A stretch of 64,000 bases of DNA from NCBI RefSeq assembly GCF_001742225.1, contig NZ_CP017076.1, forward strand, positions 62,001-126,000, given 5' to 3'. This document shows, piece after piece, positions 1 to 8,938 of this stretch. Every line of letters starts with the position of its first letter. Position 1 is the stretch's first letter. The stretch is from Novosphingobium resinovorum. Lineage in GTDB: Bacteria; Pseudomonadota; Alphaproteobacteria; Sphingomonadales; Sphingomonadaceae. The position numbers were made by a program, and so were the translations under genes. Below the pieces are notes generated by a model. The model was not told where the DNA came from. It saw nothing but the letters and a program-made list of their open reading frames with translations, and ran no database searches.

Positions 1-657
1 GTTTGCATCCTCGCGACCGAGCAGGCGCGATCTGCCGGTGCCGTGGCCTCGCTGGCATTGAGCGGCGCATTACTGGTGCTGCTTCTGGCATTGCGCATGC
101 GATCGTTGGCTTTCAAGGCGCGTGCTGCCGCTGTGCTGGTTGCAGGCTTGTGCCTGGGCGCCGTCTTCTTCGAGCAGTTGTTGGAAATAGTGCAGCAGTT
201 GTCGTCGAAGGATGCCGGGCTCACCGGGCGGGGTTACCTGTGGTATCGTGCCCAGTTCATCATAGCCGAACGTCCCTGGCTCGGGACCGGCTACTTCGGT
301 TTCTGGACCCCGACGAACCCGGATGCGGTCGGGCTCTGGCGACATTTCGACATTCGCCAGGAAGGAACCGCCTTTTCCTTCCATAACAGTTATATACAGA
401 CCATCGTGGAGACAGGATATCTGGGGCTGGCGGTGCTCGTCGGGACGTGGCTCGCCGGGACGCTTGCGCTGTTGCGGCGGTTCGTGCTGACACGTTCGCT
501 GCCGACGTGCTTCTGGCTCGCCTATCTGACGATGGAACTGAGCAAATCTCCCGTCGAGCCCATTCGTCCGGCCGCTCTGGTCGCGCCTACGGTGATGCTC
601 TTTGCGGCGCTTGGCTTCGGCTGGTTTCCTGCCGTCCGGGCGCCGGAATCAGCCTGA
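1..657 (+). CDS. O-antigen ligase / Wzy-like polymerase, C-terminal part (5' truncated by window)
   Basis: The frame is open from base 1, so the gene begins upstream; about 218 residues are visible. Hydrophobic segments surround a periplasmic-loop-like stretch with 'TGRGYLWYRAQ', 'PWLGTGYFGFW' and 'FHNSYIQTIVETGYLGL'. That arrangement (TGR..W, G.G...F, then HNSY..ETG.LG) is typical of the Wzy_C/O-antigen ligase family, inner-membrane proteins that polymerise or ligate exported polysaccharide. It is probably the end of an exopolysaccharide or O-antigen locus lying to the left. Its stop overlaps the end of the convergent transporter gene by a few bases. The family is well supported; which polysaccharide it serves cannot be told. 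Confidence 0.75.
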   Translation, partial: VCILATEQARSAGAVASLALSGALLVLLLALRMRSLAFKARAAAVLVAGLCLGAVFFEQLLEIVQQLSSKDAGLTGRGYLWYRAQFIIAERPWLGTGYFGFWTPTNPDAVGLWRHFDIRQEGTAFSFHNSYIQTIVETGYLGLAVLVGTWLAGTLALLRRFVLTRSLPTCFWLAYLTMELSKSPVEPIRPAALVAPTVMLFAALGFGWFPAVRAPESA

Positions 658-1992
658 AGTCGTCCCCAGACGGCGCTCGTCTTCGCGGTCGATGGCCAGC
701 AGCGACACGCCCTTGCTTTCGGTCATGACGAGCGCGGAGATCAGGCTGATCGCTCCGGCTCCCGCGACATAGAACGCGATGGGAAGCCAGTCGTCATATT
801 CACGCAGCAGGCTGGTGCCGATCAAGGGAGCCCAGGACCCGGCGAAGATCGCGGTTACCTGATATCCGAGGGAGACTCCGGAATACCGCATCCGGGTCGG
901 GAACATCTCGGCCATGATCGCGGGCTGCGGTGCGTACATCAGGGCATGGACGAACATGCCCAGGAAAATCCCTCCCAGCACGATGGCCGTACTGGCATTG
1001 CCGAACATCGGAAATGCGATGAAGGGCCATGCCATCGTGAGCGTTGCGCCCAGCAGGTACACTGGCTTGCGCCCGATCCGGTCGGCCATCGCGCCGAACA
1101 GCGGGATCAGAACGACATGGAGGATATGGGCGCAGAACAGCAGTGTCAGGATCTTGGTCGTATCGACGCCGATATGCGCCAGATACGTGATCGAGAACGT
1201 GACGACCATGTAGTACAGGATGTTCTCGCCTACCCGCAGGCCCATCGCGGTAAAGACGCCGCGCGGGTAGCGCCGGAACACTTCGACCAGCCCGTAACCC
1301 TGGTGCGCCCGATCCTCGGCTTCGGCCTTGGCGGCTTCGAAGATCGGGGAATCGGAGACTTGGGTTCGAATGTAATACCCGATCCCGACAATCACGGCCG
1401 AGAGCCAGAAGCCGAAGCGCCAGCCCCAAGACAGGAACTGTGCGTCGGACAATGTCGCCGACAGCACCAGCAGAACGATCGTTGCCAGCAGGTTGCCCAA
1501 GGGCACGCCAGCCTGGGGGAAACTGCCCCAGAAGGCGCGGCTATGATTGGGGCTGTGCTCTGCCACCAGCAGGACCGCGCCGCCCCACTCCCCGCCAAGT
1601 GCAAAGCCTTGGACGAAGCGCAGCACGACTAGCAGCACGGGCGCCCAATAACCGATCGCGCCGAACGTGGGGAGGCAACCCATCAAGAATGTTGAGCAGC
1701 CGATCAGCATCAGGCTGAACTGAAGCAGCGATTTGCGCCCGATCCTGTCGCCGATGTGACCGAACACGATGCCGCCGAGGGGGCGTGCGATGAAGCCGAC
1801 CGCATAAGTGGCGAAGGCCGCGATTACGCCGTCCAGATCATTGCCGGTGGCCGGGAAGAACAGTTTGCCGAAAATAAGCGTGGCTGCGGTTCCGTACAGG
1901 AAGAATTCGTACCATTCGACCACGGTTCCCGCCATCGAGGCGCCCACGACCTTGCGCAGGTAAGGCAGATCGGCTGTCTCTTCGTGCTGCAT
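649..1992 (-). CDS. MFS transporter, metabolite:H+ symporter (MHS) type
   Basis: This is a 447-residue inner-membrane transporter when started at the internal ATG (MQHEETADL); an upstream ATG at 2037 would add 15 residues. It has two MFS signature loops, 'GDRIGRKSLL' after the second membrane segment and 'GAMADRIGRKPVYLLGA' in the second half, with about 12 hydrophobic segments. The early 'MAGTVVEWYEFFLYGTAA' and 'GGEWGGAVLLVAEH' boxes are typical of the MHS family (ShiA, ProP, KgtP and relatives), which import small organic acids or osmolytes with protons. The substrate is not predictable. It is monocistronic, convergent with the polysaccharide gene, and followed on its 5' side by decayed insertion sequences. 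Confidence 0.85.
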   Translation of the reverse strand: MQHEETADLPYLRKVVGASMAGTVVEWYEFFLYGTAATLIFGKLFFPATGNDLDGVIAAFATYAVGFIARPLGGIVFGHIGDRIGRKSLLQFSLMLIGCSTFLMGCLPTFGAIGYWAPVLLVVLRFVQGFALGGEWGGAVLLVAEHSPNHSRAFWGSFPQAGVPLGNLLATIVLLVLSATLSDAQFLSWGWRFGFWLSAVIVGIGYYIRTQVSDSPIFEAAKAEAEDRAHQGYGLVEVFRRYPRGVFTAMGLRVGENILYYMVVTFSITYLAHIGVDTTKILTLLFCAHILHVVLIPLFGAMADRIGRKPVYLLGATLTMAWPFIAFPMFGNASTAIVLGGIFLGMFVHALMYAPQPAIMAEMFPTRMRYSGVSLGYQVTAIFAGSWAPLIGTSLLREYDDWLPIAFYVAGAGAISLISALVMTESKGVSLLAIDREDERRLGTTSG

Positions 1993-2133
1993 CGCTTCCA
2001 CATCCCATTTCCCGTTACGCGGCCGTGCGTGGGTCAAGCCCGATCGTCACGTCGCGCGGGGATATGTTGCAGCGCATTCAAATTAACTCAAGTCGTTAGA
2101 ATGGCTAGGGCGAGCCGAAGACGTGCGTATCGG

Positions 2134-3378
2134 GAGAGAGCCGGACGCCTCGAAAAACCGCTGGCGCCTAGCGGCTTGAGGTGATTCACTGCCTTTGCAC
2201 GAGGGTGGAGGCGATGATGGCGGGACAGCCGAGTTTCTTCGATCTTTCGGACCGATACGAGGCGTTGAGCGCGGCAGGTGATCCGCTTGAACGGCTTGCG
2301 GCTGTCGTCGACTTCGAGGCTTTCCGCGGCCCGTTGGTAGCAGCGCTGCGGCGAAGTGTCCGCGGCAAGGGTGGCAGGCCGCCGTTTGATCCGGTCCTCA
2401 TGTTCAAGATCCTCGCTGCAGGCGCTCTACTCGCTGTCTGACGAGGCCACCGAGTTCCAGATTAAGGATCGCTTGTCGTTCGAGCGCTTCCTAGGGCTCG
2501 GGCTCGACGGCACGGTGCCGGACGCAACGACGGTGTGGTTGTTCCGCGAGAGGCTGGTCAAGGCCAAGGCGATCGACAGGCTGTTCGCTCGCTTCGATGC
2601 CGCGCTCACCGAGCGGGGCTATCTCGCCATGGGTGGGCAGATCATCGATGCCACGGTCGTGCCGGCACCCAAGCAGAGGAACACCGAGGCCGAGAAGACG
2701 GCGATCAAGGAGGGCCGAGTGCCCGAGGGCTGTAAATCGGCCCAGATCAGGCAGAAGGATCGCGATGCACGCTGGAGCGTTAAGTACACCAAGGCAAAGG
2801 TGAAGGAGGGCGCCGATCCCAAGGCGGCGAAGCCAGTCGACCTCGCTATCCCGATGTTCGGTTACAAGAATCACATCGGCATCGACTGAGCTCATGGCCT
2901 CATCCGCACCTGGGGCGCGAGCGCCGCCAATGCCCACGACGGCGCGCGGCTGCCCGAGGTGGTCAGCAAGGACAACACCGGCTCGGGCGTGTGGGCCGAC
3001 ACCGCCTACCGGTCCAAGAAGAACGAGGCCTTCCTCGCCAAGGGCATGTTCACCAGCCACATCCATCAGAAGAAGCCGCCACGCCGGCCGATGCCCGAGC
3101 GCATCGCCAAGGCCAATGCGAAGCGCTCCGCCGTGCGCTCAGCAGTCGAGCACGTGTTCGCCGGCCAGAAACACCGCATGGGGCTTGTCGTGCGCCCCAT
3201 CGGCATCGCCCGCGCCCGCATCAAAATCGGAATGGCGAACCTCGTCTATAATTTCCAACGCCTCGCCTGGCTTGAGGGGCGAACTGCGCCCGCGTGACGC
3301 CGAAAACCGGCCTTCAGGCTGTCCAACACCCGAAAATCAGAAGATCAGGAGGATAAAACAGAGGCCCACCGGACCCTC
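2134..3378 (+). mobile_element. Degenerate IS5-family element
   Basis: The element is defined by a broken IS5-type transposase frame. Probable ends are imperfect: a GAG..GCCGG..GCCTC-like stretch near 2134-2155 resembles the reverse complement of the CCGGACCCTC region near 3368-3378. I could not identify a target duplication, so the boundaries are approximate. It lies between the transporter promoter region and an IS3-type remnant, which suggests it inserted into or next to the older IS3-type element. Confidence 0.55.
2214..3297 (+). pseudogene. IS5-family transposase, frameshifted and interrupted by a stop
   Basis: The N-terminal part (ATG at 2214, 'MAGQPSFFDLSDRYEAL') runs to about 2420. 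The reading then continues one frame over with 'LYSLSDEATEFQIKDRLSF', which fits a loss of two bases or gain of one near 2420. A TGA at 2887-2889 interrupts the DDE domain after 'FGYKNHIGID'. The same frame continues with 'AHGLIRTWGASAANAHDGA' and ends with the family-typical 'NLVYNFQRLAWLEG'. The TGA stands where an Arg codon (CGA) would fit. Two independent lesions mean the transposase is dead. IS5-family identity is clear from these motifs. Confidence 0.85.
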
Positions 3379-3798
3379 CCGCGCCGTCACGTCAAAATCA
3401 TGCCAAATTCAGCCGGTTCTTGGCGTCCAGTTTACATCGCAGGCCTTTACCAGCGTACTGCGCGAGGCCGAGGTTCGCATCAGCATGGATGGTCGGGGGC
3501 GTTGGATGGACAACGTCTTCATCGAGCGCCTCTGGCGATCCCTGAAGTACGAGTGTGCCTATCTCCATGCCTTCGAAACCGGATCTGGTCTTGCCCGGTG
3601 GATTACCTTTTACAACACCTTGAGGCCGCACTCGGGTCTGGCCGGACAAACCCCGGCAGAGGCCTATGGGCGGATCGCGCAATCAGGTGATGGGGGGCAT
3701 GCCCCCCCATCATCTCATAACCAAAATGGCGGCATGAACGACAAATGGGATTAGCTTAACTCAGCCGTCAAACTGTCCAAGAAGGCGGGACCACGTCA
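3379..3798 (+). mobile_element. IS3-family remnant (3' part)
   Basis: A 3' fragment of an IS3-type element comprising the end of orfB and a plausible right terminus near 3774-3798 ('...gggaccacgtca', compatible with a TCA-type IS3 end). The left part, including orfA and the start of orfB, is missing and replaced by the IS5-type element. The exact junction is uncertain. Confidence 0.5.
3425..3754 (+). pseudogene. IS3-family OrfB transposase, C-terminal integrase-core fragment
   Basis: About 110 residues of an rve-type integrase core without a start or the first catalytic residues. Diagnostic stretches are 'QFTSQAFTSVLREAEVRIS', 'MDGRGRWMDNVFIERLWRS', 'LKYECAYLHAFETGS' and 'FYNTLRPHSGLAGQTPAEAY'. 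In intact members these include the second catalytic Asp region and the final Glu (in VFIERLWRS). The fragment begins abruptly at the boundary with the IS5-type element, so it is non-functional. It only marks past insertion activity between the transporter and the heme operon. Confidence 0.8.
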
Positions 3799-3922
3799 GA
3801 CTTTGAGCGGCAAGGACGGGTCGATGGCAGGATGGCAGCAACGCGCCCCACATGCCGTCGGTCGGGCTTGGCGCCAATTTCGTATGGATCGCTAGGAAAG
3901 AATCTTCGTACTCATGAACGTT

Positions 3923-3941
3923 TTTGCGATTGGTTCGCAAA
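3923..3941. promoter_or_regulatory. Fur-box-like palindrome upstream of the heme operon
   Basis: A perfect 7-5-7 inverted repeat, TTTGCGA-TTGGT-TCGCAAA, lies 56 bp upstream of the proposed sigma-factor start. Alphaproteobacterial Fur sites commonly contain TGC/GCA-type arms of this layout around AT-rich centres. Position and content fit iron repression of the ECF sigma gene and so of the whole heme operon. This is inferred from sequence only. Confidence 0.6.
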
Positions 3942-3996
3942 TTCCTAAGTGCTACTGAGCATCTCATCATTAGAGTTGGCGGGGGCGCGACATCGG

Positions 3997-4506
3997 GTGT
4001 CTAAAGTGGATACCCTTCAGGTATTTCTCGCGGCAAAGGCGGAGCTTCTTCGTTACGCCACGAGGATAACCGGGGATTCTAGCGAAGCAGCGGATGTGAT
4101 GCAGGAGGCCTGGTTGCGCTTCCGCGCAGTTGCAGGCGCGCGCCAGCTTGAGGAACCTCATGGTTATCTCGTTCGGATCGTGGGGAACCTCGCTCTCGAC
4201 AGGCAGCGCCAACAGGGACGGGCGAACCGGCTCTTCATACCCGATGGGGGAGGGCTGGCAGGCTTTGTACCGAGCGATGAGCCATCGCAGCAGGCTGTCT
4301 TGGAGGCAAAGGACGAACTGGAACGGCTTCGCTTAGCCATGGAGAGATTGCCGGCACGGACGCGCCGGGCTTTCGAGATGCACCGCTTCGACGGTATGAA
4401 GTTGATCGAAATCGCCGTCGAACTAGGCATCTCCAAAAGTGTCGCATCCGAACTGGTGATCGATGCCGTCGAGTTCTGCAAAAAGGCGTTGAAGCGCAGG
4501 CACTGA
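3997..4506 (+). CDS. ECF sigma factor, FecI type
   Basis: An RNA polymerase sigma-70 family ECF factor of 169 residues, a normal size for FecI-type factors. Region 2 shows 'AADVMQEAWLRFRAV' and 'EEPHGYLVRIVGNLALDRQR'; region 4 shows 'LPARTRRAFEMHRFDGMKLI' followed by a helix-turn-helix 'EIAVELGISKSVASELV'. I chose the GTG at 3997 because a GTG at 3949 lacks a ribosome site and sits against the Fur-like palindrome. It is followed by FecR and a TonB receptor with a signalling domain. It should therefore direct transcription of the receptor when heme-hemophore is bound at the surface, by analogy with FecIRA and HasI systems. Confidence 0.88.
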   Translation: MSKVDTLQVFLAAKAELLRYATRITGDSSEAADVMQEAWLRFRAVAGARQLEEPHGYLVRIVGNLALDRQRQQGRANRLFIPDGGGLAGFVPSDEPSQQAVLEAKDELERLRLAMERLPARTRRAFEMHRFDGMKLIEIAVELGISKSVASELVIDAVEFCKKALKRRH

Positions 4507-4608
4507 CCTCGTTTGCAGAAAGTTCCGGAATTTCAGGAGTGCCGTTCGTTTAATGCGTAGAGCAACGACAAGCATGTGCCGCTCGGCGGCGCACCACAGG
4601 ACAAGGCG

Positions 4609-5577
4609 ATGAGCGGGAACGAGGAGGTGGAGCCAGAGCGGGTCGATCTCAGCCGCCAGGCCACCGCGTGGCTGGTGAAACTTGACGACCATCCCGAAGA
4701 TGATGGGCTGCGCCTGTCTTTCATAGACTGGCTGAACTCGAGTCCGGCCCATCTTGCCGCGTGGGAAGAAACCACGCGGGTCTCCCTCCTGATGACCGCT
4801 GCTGGACCATCGCGAAAAAAGCGGACCTGGATACCGCCATCCTTGGCGCGCGCGACGTTGCGGAGCAGGAACACGCTGGCATTCACCGCGATCGCCCTCG
4901 CTTTAGGCTGGGCGATCGCGCCTGGTCTCTGGCTTCAGCTTCACGCGGACGAGACGACCGGGACTGGTCAAGTCCGTCTCGTGACGCTGGAGGATGGAAG
5001 CAAAGTCCATCTGGCGCCGGATTCGGCCATTGCCTTTGTCAATGGCGCAAATGGCCGCAACTTAAGCCTGCTGCGCGGAGAGGCCTGGTTCGATGTCGCG
5101 CGCGACACGGCGCGTCCGTTCAGGATCGAGGCCGGTGCCAGTTCTATCACCGTTCTGGGTACTGCCTTTTCCGTTCGAAAGACCCAGCGTGGCGCGGATG
5201 TGGGTGTTGCGCGCGGCAAGGTCGCAGTGATCCTACCAGAAGACATAACCCCCGATAGGATGTTTTTGACAGCGGGACAGTCGCTAACGACTGACGCGGC
5301 GGGCAGGGCCGTGCGCGGTGCGATCCGTCCTGACCGAGTGGCCGTCTGGCGCGAGGGCATTGCGATCGTCGACGACCAGTCGATCGCAGACGTGATCGAC
5401 CGCATCCGTCCATGGTACAAGGGCTATATCGTCGTTCGGGGAGCGGCGCTCGCCGAGCGCCGCGTAAGCGGCATTTACGATCTAAGCCATCCCGACCAGG
5501 CGCTTGAAGCCCTGACACGGGCGCATGACGTGCGAGTCATCAATGCTTCGCCCTGGGTACGCATTGTCACCGACTAA
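4609..5577 (+). CDS. FecR-family anti-sigma / sigma regulator
   Basis: 322 residues from the ATG at 4609, preceded by AGGACAAGG; an in-frame ATG at 4576 would add 11 residues. The N-terminus has the cytoplasmic DUF4880-like part ('ATAWLVKLDD', 'RLSFIDWLNSSPAHLAAWEE'). One membrane segment follows (about residues 93-112), then a periplasmic FecR domain with 'TGTGQVRLVTLEDGSKVHL', 'LRGEAWFDVARDTARPF' and 'ITVLGTAFSVR'. It is the inner-membrane transducer expected between the surface receptor and the FecI-type sigma factor. It lies 102 bp after the sigma gene and 114 bp before the receptor. Confidence 0.9.
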   Translation: MSGNEEVEPERVDLSRQATAWLVKLDDHPEDDGLRLSFIDWLNSSPAHLAAWEETTRVSLLMTAAGPSRKKRTWIPPSLARATLRSRNTLAFTAIALALGWAIAPGLWLQLHADETTGTGQVRLVTLEDGSKVHLAPDSAIAFVNGANGRNLSLLRGEAWFDVARDTARPFRIEAGASSITVLGTAFSVRKTQRGADVGVARGKVAVILPEDITPDRMFLTAGQSLTTDAAGRAVRGAIRPDRVAVWREGIAIVDDQSIADVIDRIRPWYKGYIVVRGAALAERRVSGIYDLSHPDQALEALTRAHDVRVINASPWVRIVTD

Positions 5578-5691
5578 GTTTTTTGTGCCCCCTCCCATTT
5601 TTTTCCGGAATCCGTTTCAGCTGGCACGTTTAAGCAGTGCAACTGCGTCGCAATAGCGGTTCAGGTTGAGCGTACGATTTAGACGGAAGGA

Positions 5692-8600
5692 ATGCACGAG
5701 GTGGGTTCGGGGGGTATTTTCCAAGGGTTTGTAAATCGGCGGATCTGGACGAGCGCGCTATTGGCTTCAGGGGCCGCCGCAGGACTGAATACACCGACGC
5801 ATGCGCAAGTGCAGGAAGCACGTGTGCAGACGCCTCGCAACTTCGACATTGCAGCGCAATCGCTGGTCGATGCCCTGGCGGATTTTGGTCGCCAGTCCGG
5901 GCTTCAGGTCAGTATGGACGCGGATCAGGTGCGCGGGATCTCGGCACCTGCGGTGCGCGGCACCATGAGCGCCTCGCAGGCGCTGAACAGGCTCCTGGCT
6001 TCGACGGGCTTTGCAGCGCGCATCGACGGCAGGATCGTGTCCTTGCGCCGCATTGCGGTGTCGGAGCCCGACCAAGGGCAGGGCGAGACGGTTGTCCTGG
6101 GTCCTCTACGGGTCGAAGGCACGGGCGATGTTGCCGTCGCCGCACAGGAAACCGGCGCCCAGCGCGACGAGCGACGCAAGGACGAGATTTACGACCGAGA
6201 TGTGTCCTCCACTTTCGCAAGCCGCGAAGAGGTGGAGCGTTATCGCGGCACCAACACGGCGGACGTGCTCAAGGGCATGGTCAACGTGTTCAGTGGCGAC
6301 GCGCGCAATGGCGGCGCGCTCGATCCCAGCATTCGCGGGATTCAGGGGCCAGGACGGGTCCCGGTCATCATCGATGGCACCGAGCAGGCGCTGACGGTCT
6401 GGAAGGGCTATAACGGCGCGGGGAACCGCAGCTACATCGATCCCAGCCTGATCTCCGGCATCCAGGTTCTCAAGGGGCCGGTATCCACGCGCGGGGTCAA
6501 CGGATCAACTGGCGGCGCGGTGGTCGTCAACACGCTCGACGCAGCCGATATCCTGAAGTCCGGCGAAACCTTCGGTATCGAACTGAAGCTGGAAGGCGGC
6601 AACAACTCGACCAACCCGCGTTGGCCAACACTGCTGACGGGGCAAAATCATCTCGACGTTCCGGGGTTTCCGACAGGTTTCTCGGCCAGTTTCCCCTACG
6701 GCGATCCTTCGCTGCGCGTGAACCTGCGGACCAAAGACGATAACGAAGCGTTCTCGGCCGGCGACCGGGCGATCCGGATCGCGGCGGCGGGGCGCATTGG
6801 CGACCTTGAGCTGTTCGGCGCTTATGCGTTCCGAGAGCGCGGCAACTACTTCTCGGGCACGAACAAGGCCGACTATTACCAGCAGGAAGGCCTTGCTCTG
6901 GGCGCGACTACCTATGTTCGCGTGCTGGGTCTCCATTACGAGCCCGGCAACGAAGTGCCGAACACATCGAGCGAACTGGAATCGGTGATGCTCAAGGCGA
7001 AATGGAACATCGCCGACGACCAGGCGTTGCAAATCGGCTTTCGCGATACTGGGTCGCGGTTCGGGGAGATCATGCCTTCACGGATCATGACGACGGGCGA
7101 TGGCTATACCTTCGGCAATATCCAGTGGCCCGAAAGCAAGGTGCATGCCCAGGCCTGGAACGCCGAGTATAAATGGCAGCCCGACAGCCGTTTCATCGAT
7201 TTCAAGGCAACGGCTTGGCTGACGGATACCGTCAGCGATACTTATAGCGCGGGCGGCTTTCCCAATGCGGCCTCGACGGCCAATCCCATCATCGTCAACA
7301 CGGCGCTAGCCAATTCGCGTAACGATCGCTTCGGCTTCAGTGCGAGCAACCAGTTCAACCTCTCATCGAAACTGAGTTTTGTACTGGATGCCAACTGGCA
7401 GCACGAGAAACTGCGATCGAACGACGATTACCTGCTCTACACGGATTTTGGCTCGCGCGCCTATCCGCGCGAAGGGCGCCGCGAGGAGTATCGCATTAAT
7501 CTGAGCGGCGAATGGAAGCCTGTCAGCTTCCTGAAGCTCAATGCGGGCCTCGCCTATACCGGCTATTGGGCGAAGGACGATTTCCTGCCCAAACTGATCG
7601 AAGCCAGTGGCGGCTCGATCCTTCAGTCCTATGCTTTCAAGAGCACGACGAGTTACCAGACGTCGGAATTCGGGGTCGAGGCCTTCGAAGCCTGGCGCAG
7701 GGCCGAACTGGCCAGCACCGGTGCCTCGCAGGCGGCAATCGACAGGGCCGTCGCGAGGCAGGTGGCAGCTTATGCGGCCAATCCGTACGCATTCGAGGTA
7801 ACTCATGCCGGATCGGACTGGCTGCCGGATGCGGAGGGTAAGTATAGCCGCTCCGGCAACATCTGCATCAACGGCTATCTGGACTCGATTACCAATTATG
7901 CTGCCGGGACATGTGTGGTCAGCCCGGTAAACGAGTTGATTTCCATCACTGAAACCAAGCGCAAGTCCGGGCATGGCTGGGTGCCAAGCGTATCGGCGAC
8001 GGTTTACATCAGCGACAGCAGCCGCGGCTATGTCCGCTATGCCGAGGCGCTGCGCTGGCCCAGCATGTTCGAGAGCACGATCGGCTTTTCCGCGTCGATC
8101 GATCCCTTCCAGAATTTGAAGCCTGAACGCATGAAATCCTGGGAAGCCGCTTTCATACAGGACCTGCGGCCGCTTTTCGGGCTGCGCGGCGAGGGCCAGC
8201 GCGCCGACGTCAAGCTCACTTGGTATCACAACACCACACATGACGTTATCGAACGTACCAGCAACCTGCTGTTCAGCAATCTCGACAGGCAGACCATCGC
8301 CGGCTTGGAGTTGCAGGCGCGCTTCGATAATGGGCGCTTCTTCACCGATATCAGTGCCGGTCATATGACCAAGAACCAAGTCTGCGATGAAGACGTGGCA
8401 GTGCGAATTGACACTGCTCGCGGCTATCGTGTGCCGAACTGCGTCAAATATGGTTTCGTCAGCAGCTTCCTGCTGACCCAGGCCACGCCGGAGGCCAGCG
8501 TGAACTGGAACGTCGGTGGACGCTTCTTCGAGGGACGTCTTGAGGTTGGCGGGCGCCTGACCTGGTATAGCGCCTACAAAAATTCCGACCCGCTGGAGGA

Positions 8601-8829
8601 ATGGACCACTGGCGAGACGTGCGTCAGCGGGTGCGCGCTCAACATCCCCTACACATGGGGCGAGATCATCACGTTCGACGCTTATGCGCGCTTTCGCCTC
8701 AACGATCGGTTCAGCGCCGAACTGGCCGGCACGAACCTCAACGACCGCTATTACATGGACCCGCTTTCGCGCTCGATGCTGCCCGCTCCGGGACGGACGG
8801 TACGACTGAGCCTGACAGGACGGTTCTGA
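5692..8829 (+). CDS. TonB-dependent heme/hemophore receptor with STN signalling domain
   Basis: A 1045-residue outer-membrane receptor. Signal peptide around residues 1-40 ending near 'THAQ'; STN (secretin/TonB short N-terminal) domain about residues 48-120 ('FDIAAQSLVDALADFGRQSG' through 'LNRLLASTGFAARIDGRIVS'); plug with 'TADVLKGMVNVFSGDARNGG' and 'VLKGPVSTRGVNGSTGGAV'; and a long 22-strand-type barrel ending in aromatic 'SLTGRF'. The STN domain plus adjacent FecI and FecR genes indicates surface signalling. Adjacency to a hemophilin-like hemophore, a Slam protein and heme oxygenase points to heme as ligand, like HphR in Acinetobacter. The start is uncertain (GTG at 5701 is possible). A few cysteines in the barrel could form loop disulfides. 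Confidence 0.88.
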   Translation: MHEVGSGGIFQGFVNRRIWTSALLASGAAAGLNTPTHAQVQEARVQTPRNFDIAAQSLVDALADFGRQSGLQVSMDADQVRGISAPAVRGTMSASQALNRLLASTGFAARIDGRIVSLRRIAVSEPDQGQGETVVLGPLRVEGTGDVAVAAQETGAQRDERRKDEIYDRDVSSTFASREEVERYRGTNTADVLKGMVNVFSGDARNGGALDPSIRGIQGPGRVPVIIDGTEQALTVWKGYNGAGNRSYIDPSLISGIQVLKGPVSTRGVNGSTGGAVVVNTLDAADILKSGETFGIELKLEGGNNSTNPRWPTLLTGQNHLDVPGFPTGFSASFPYGDPSLRVNLRTKDDNEAFSAGDRAIRIAAAGRIGDLELFGAYAFRERGNYFSGTNKADYYQQEGLALGATTYVRVLGLHYEPGNEVPNTSSELESVMLKAKWNIADDQALQIGFRDTGSRFGEIMPSRIMTTGDGYTFGNIQWPESKVHAQAWNAEYKWQPDSRFIDFKATAWLTDTVSDTYSAGGFPNAASTANPIIVNTALANSRNDRFGFSASNQFNLSSKLSFVLDANWQHEKLRSNDDYLLYTDFGSRAYPREGRREEYRINLSGEWKPVSFLKLNAGLAYTGYWAKDDFLPKLIEASGGSILQSYAFKSTTSYQTSEFGVEAFEAWRRAELASTGASQAAIDRAVARQVAAYAANPYAFEVTHAGSDWLPDAEGKYSRSGNICINGYLDSITNYAAGTCVVSPVNELISITETKRKSGHGWVPSVSATVYISDSSRGYVRYAEALRWPSMFESTIGFSASIDPFQNLKPERMKSWEAAFIQDLRPLFGLRGEGQRADVKLTWYHNTTHDVIERTSNLLFSNLDRQTIAGLELQARFDNGRFFTDISAGHMTKNQVCDEDVAVRIDTARGYRVPNCVKYGFVSSFLLTQATPEASVNWNVGGRFFEGRLEVGGRLTWYSAYKNSDPLEEWTTGETCVSGCALNIPYTWGEIITFDAYARFRLNDRFSAELAGTNLNDRYYMDPLSRSMLPAPGRTVRLSLTGRF

Positions 8830-8938
8830 CACGGGATTCAGGGCCGCCACCGCATCTGCCATCTGCAAACGGGATGACGGCGGCGACCCTGGACAAGAGC
8901 ACCTGATGGTCAGGTGCTTTGATCGCAGGAGAACTAGA

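Noticed and set aside
3949..3996. GTG at 3949 as the start of the ECF sigma gene
   Set aside because: It has no ribosome site and lies only 8 bases after the Fur-like palindrome; GTG 3997 gives the usual FecI length.
7363..8868. A 501-codon minus-strand frame opposite the heme receptor barrel
   Set aside because: Shadow frame; the plus strand encodes a continuous receptor through this stretch.
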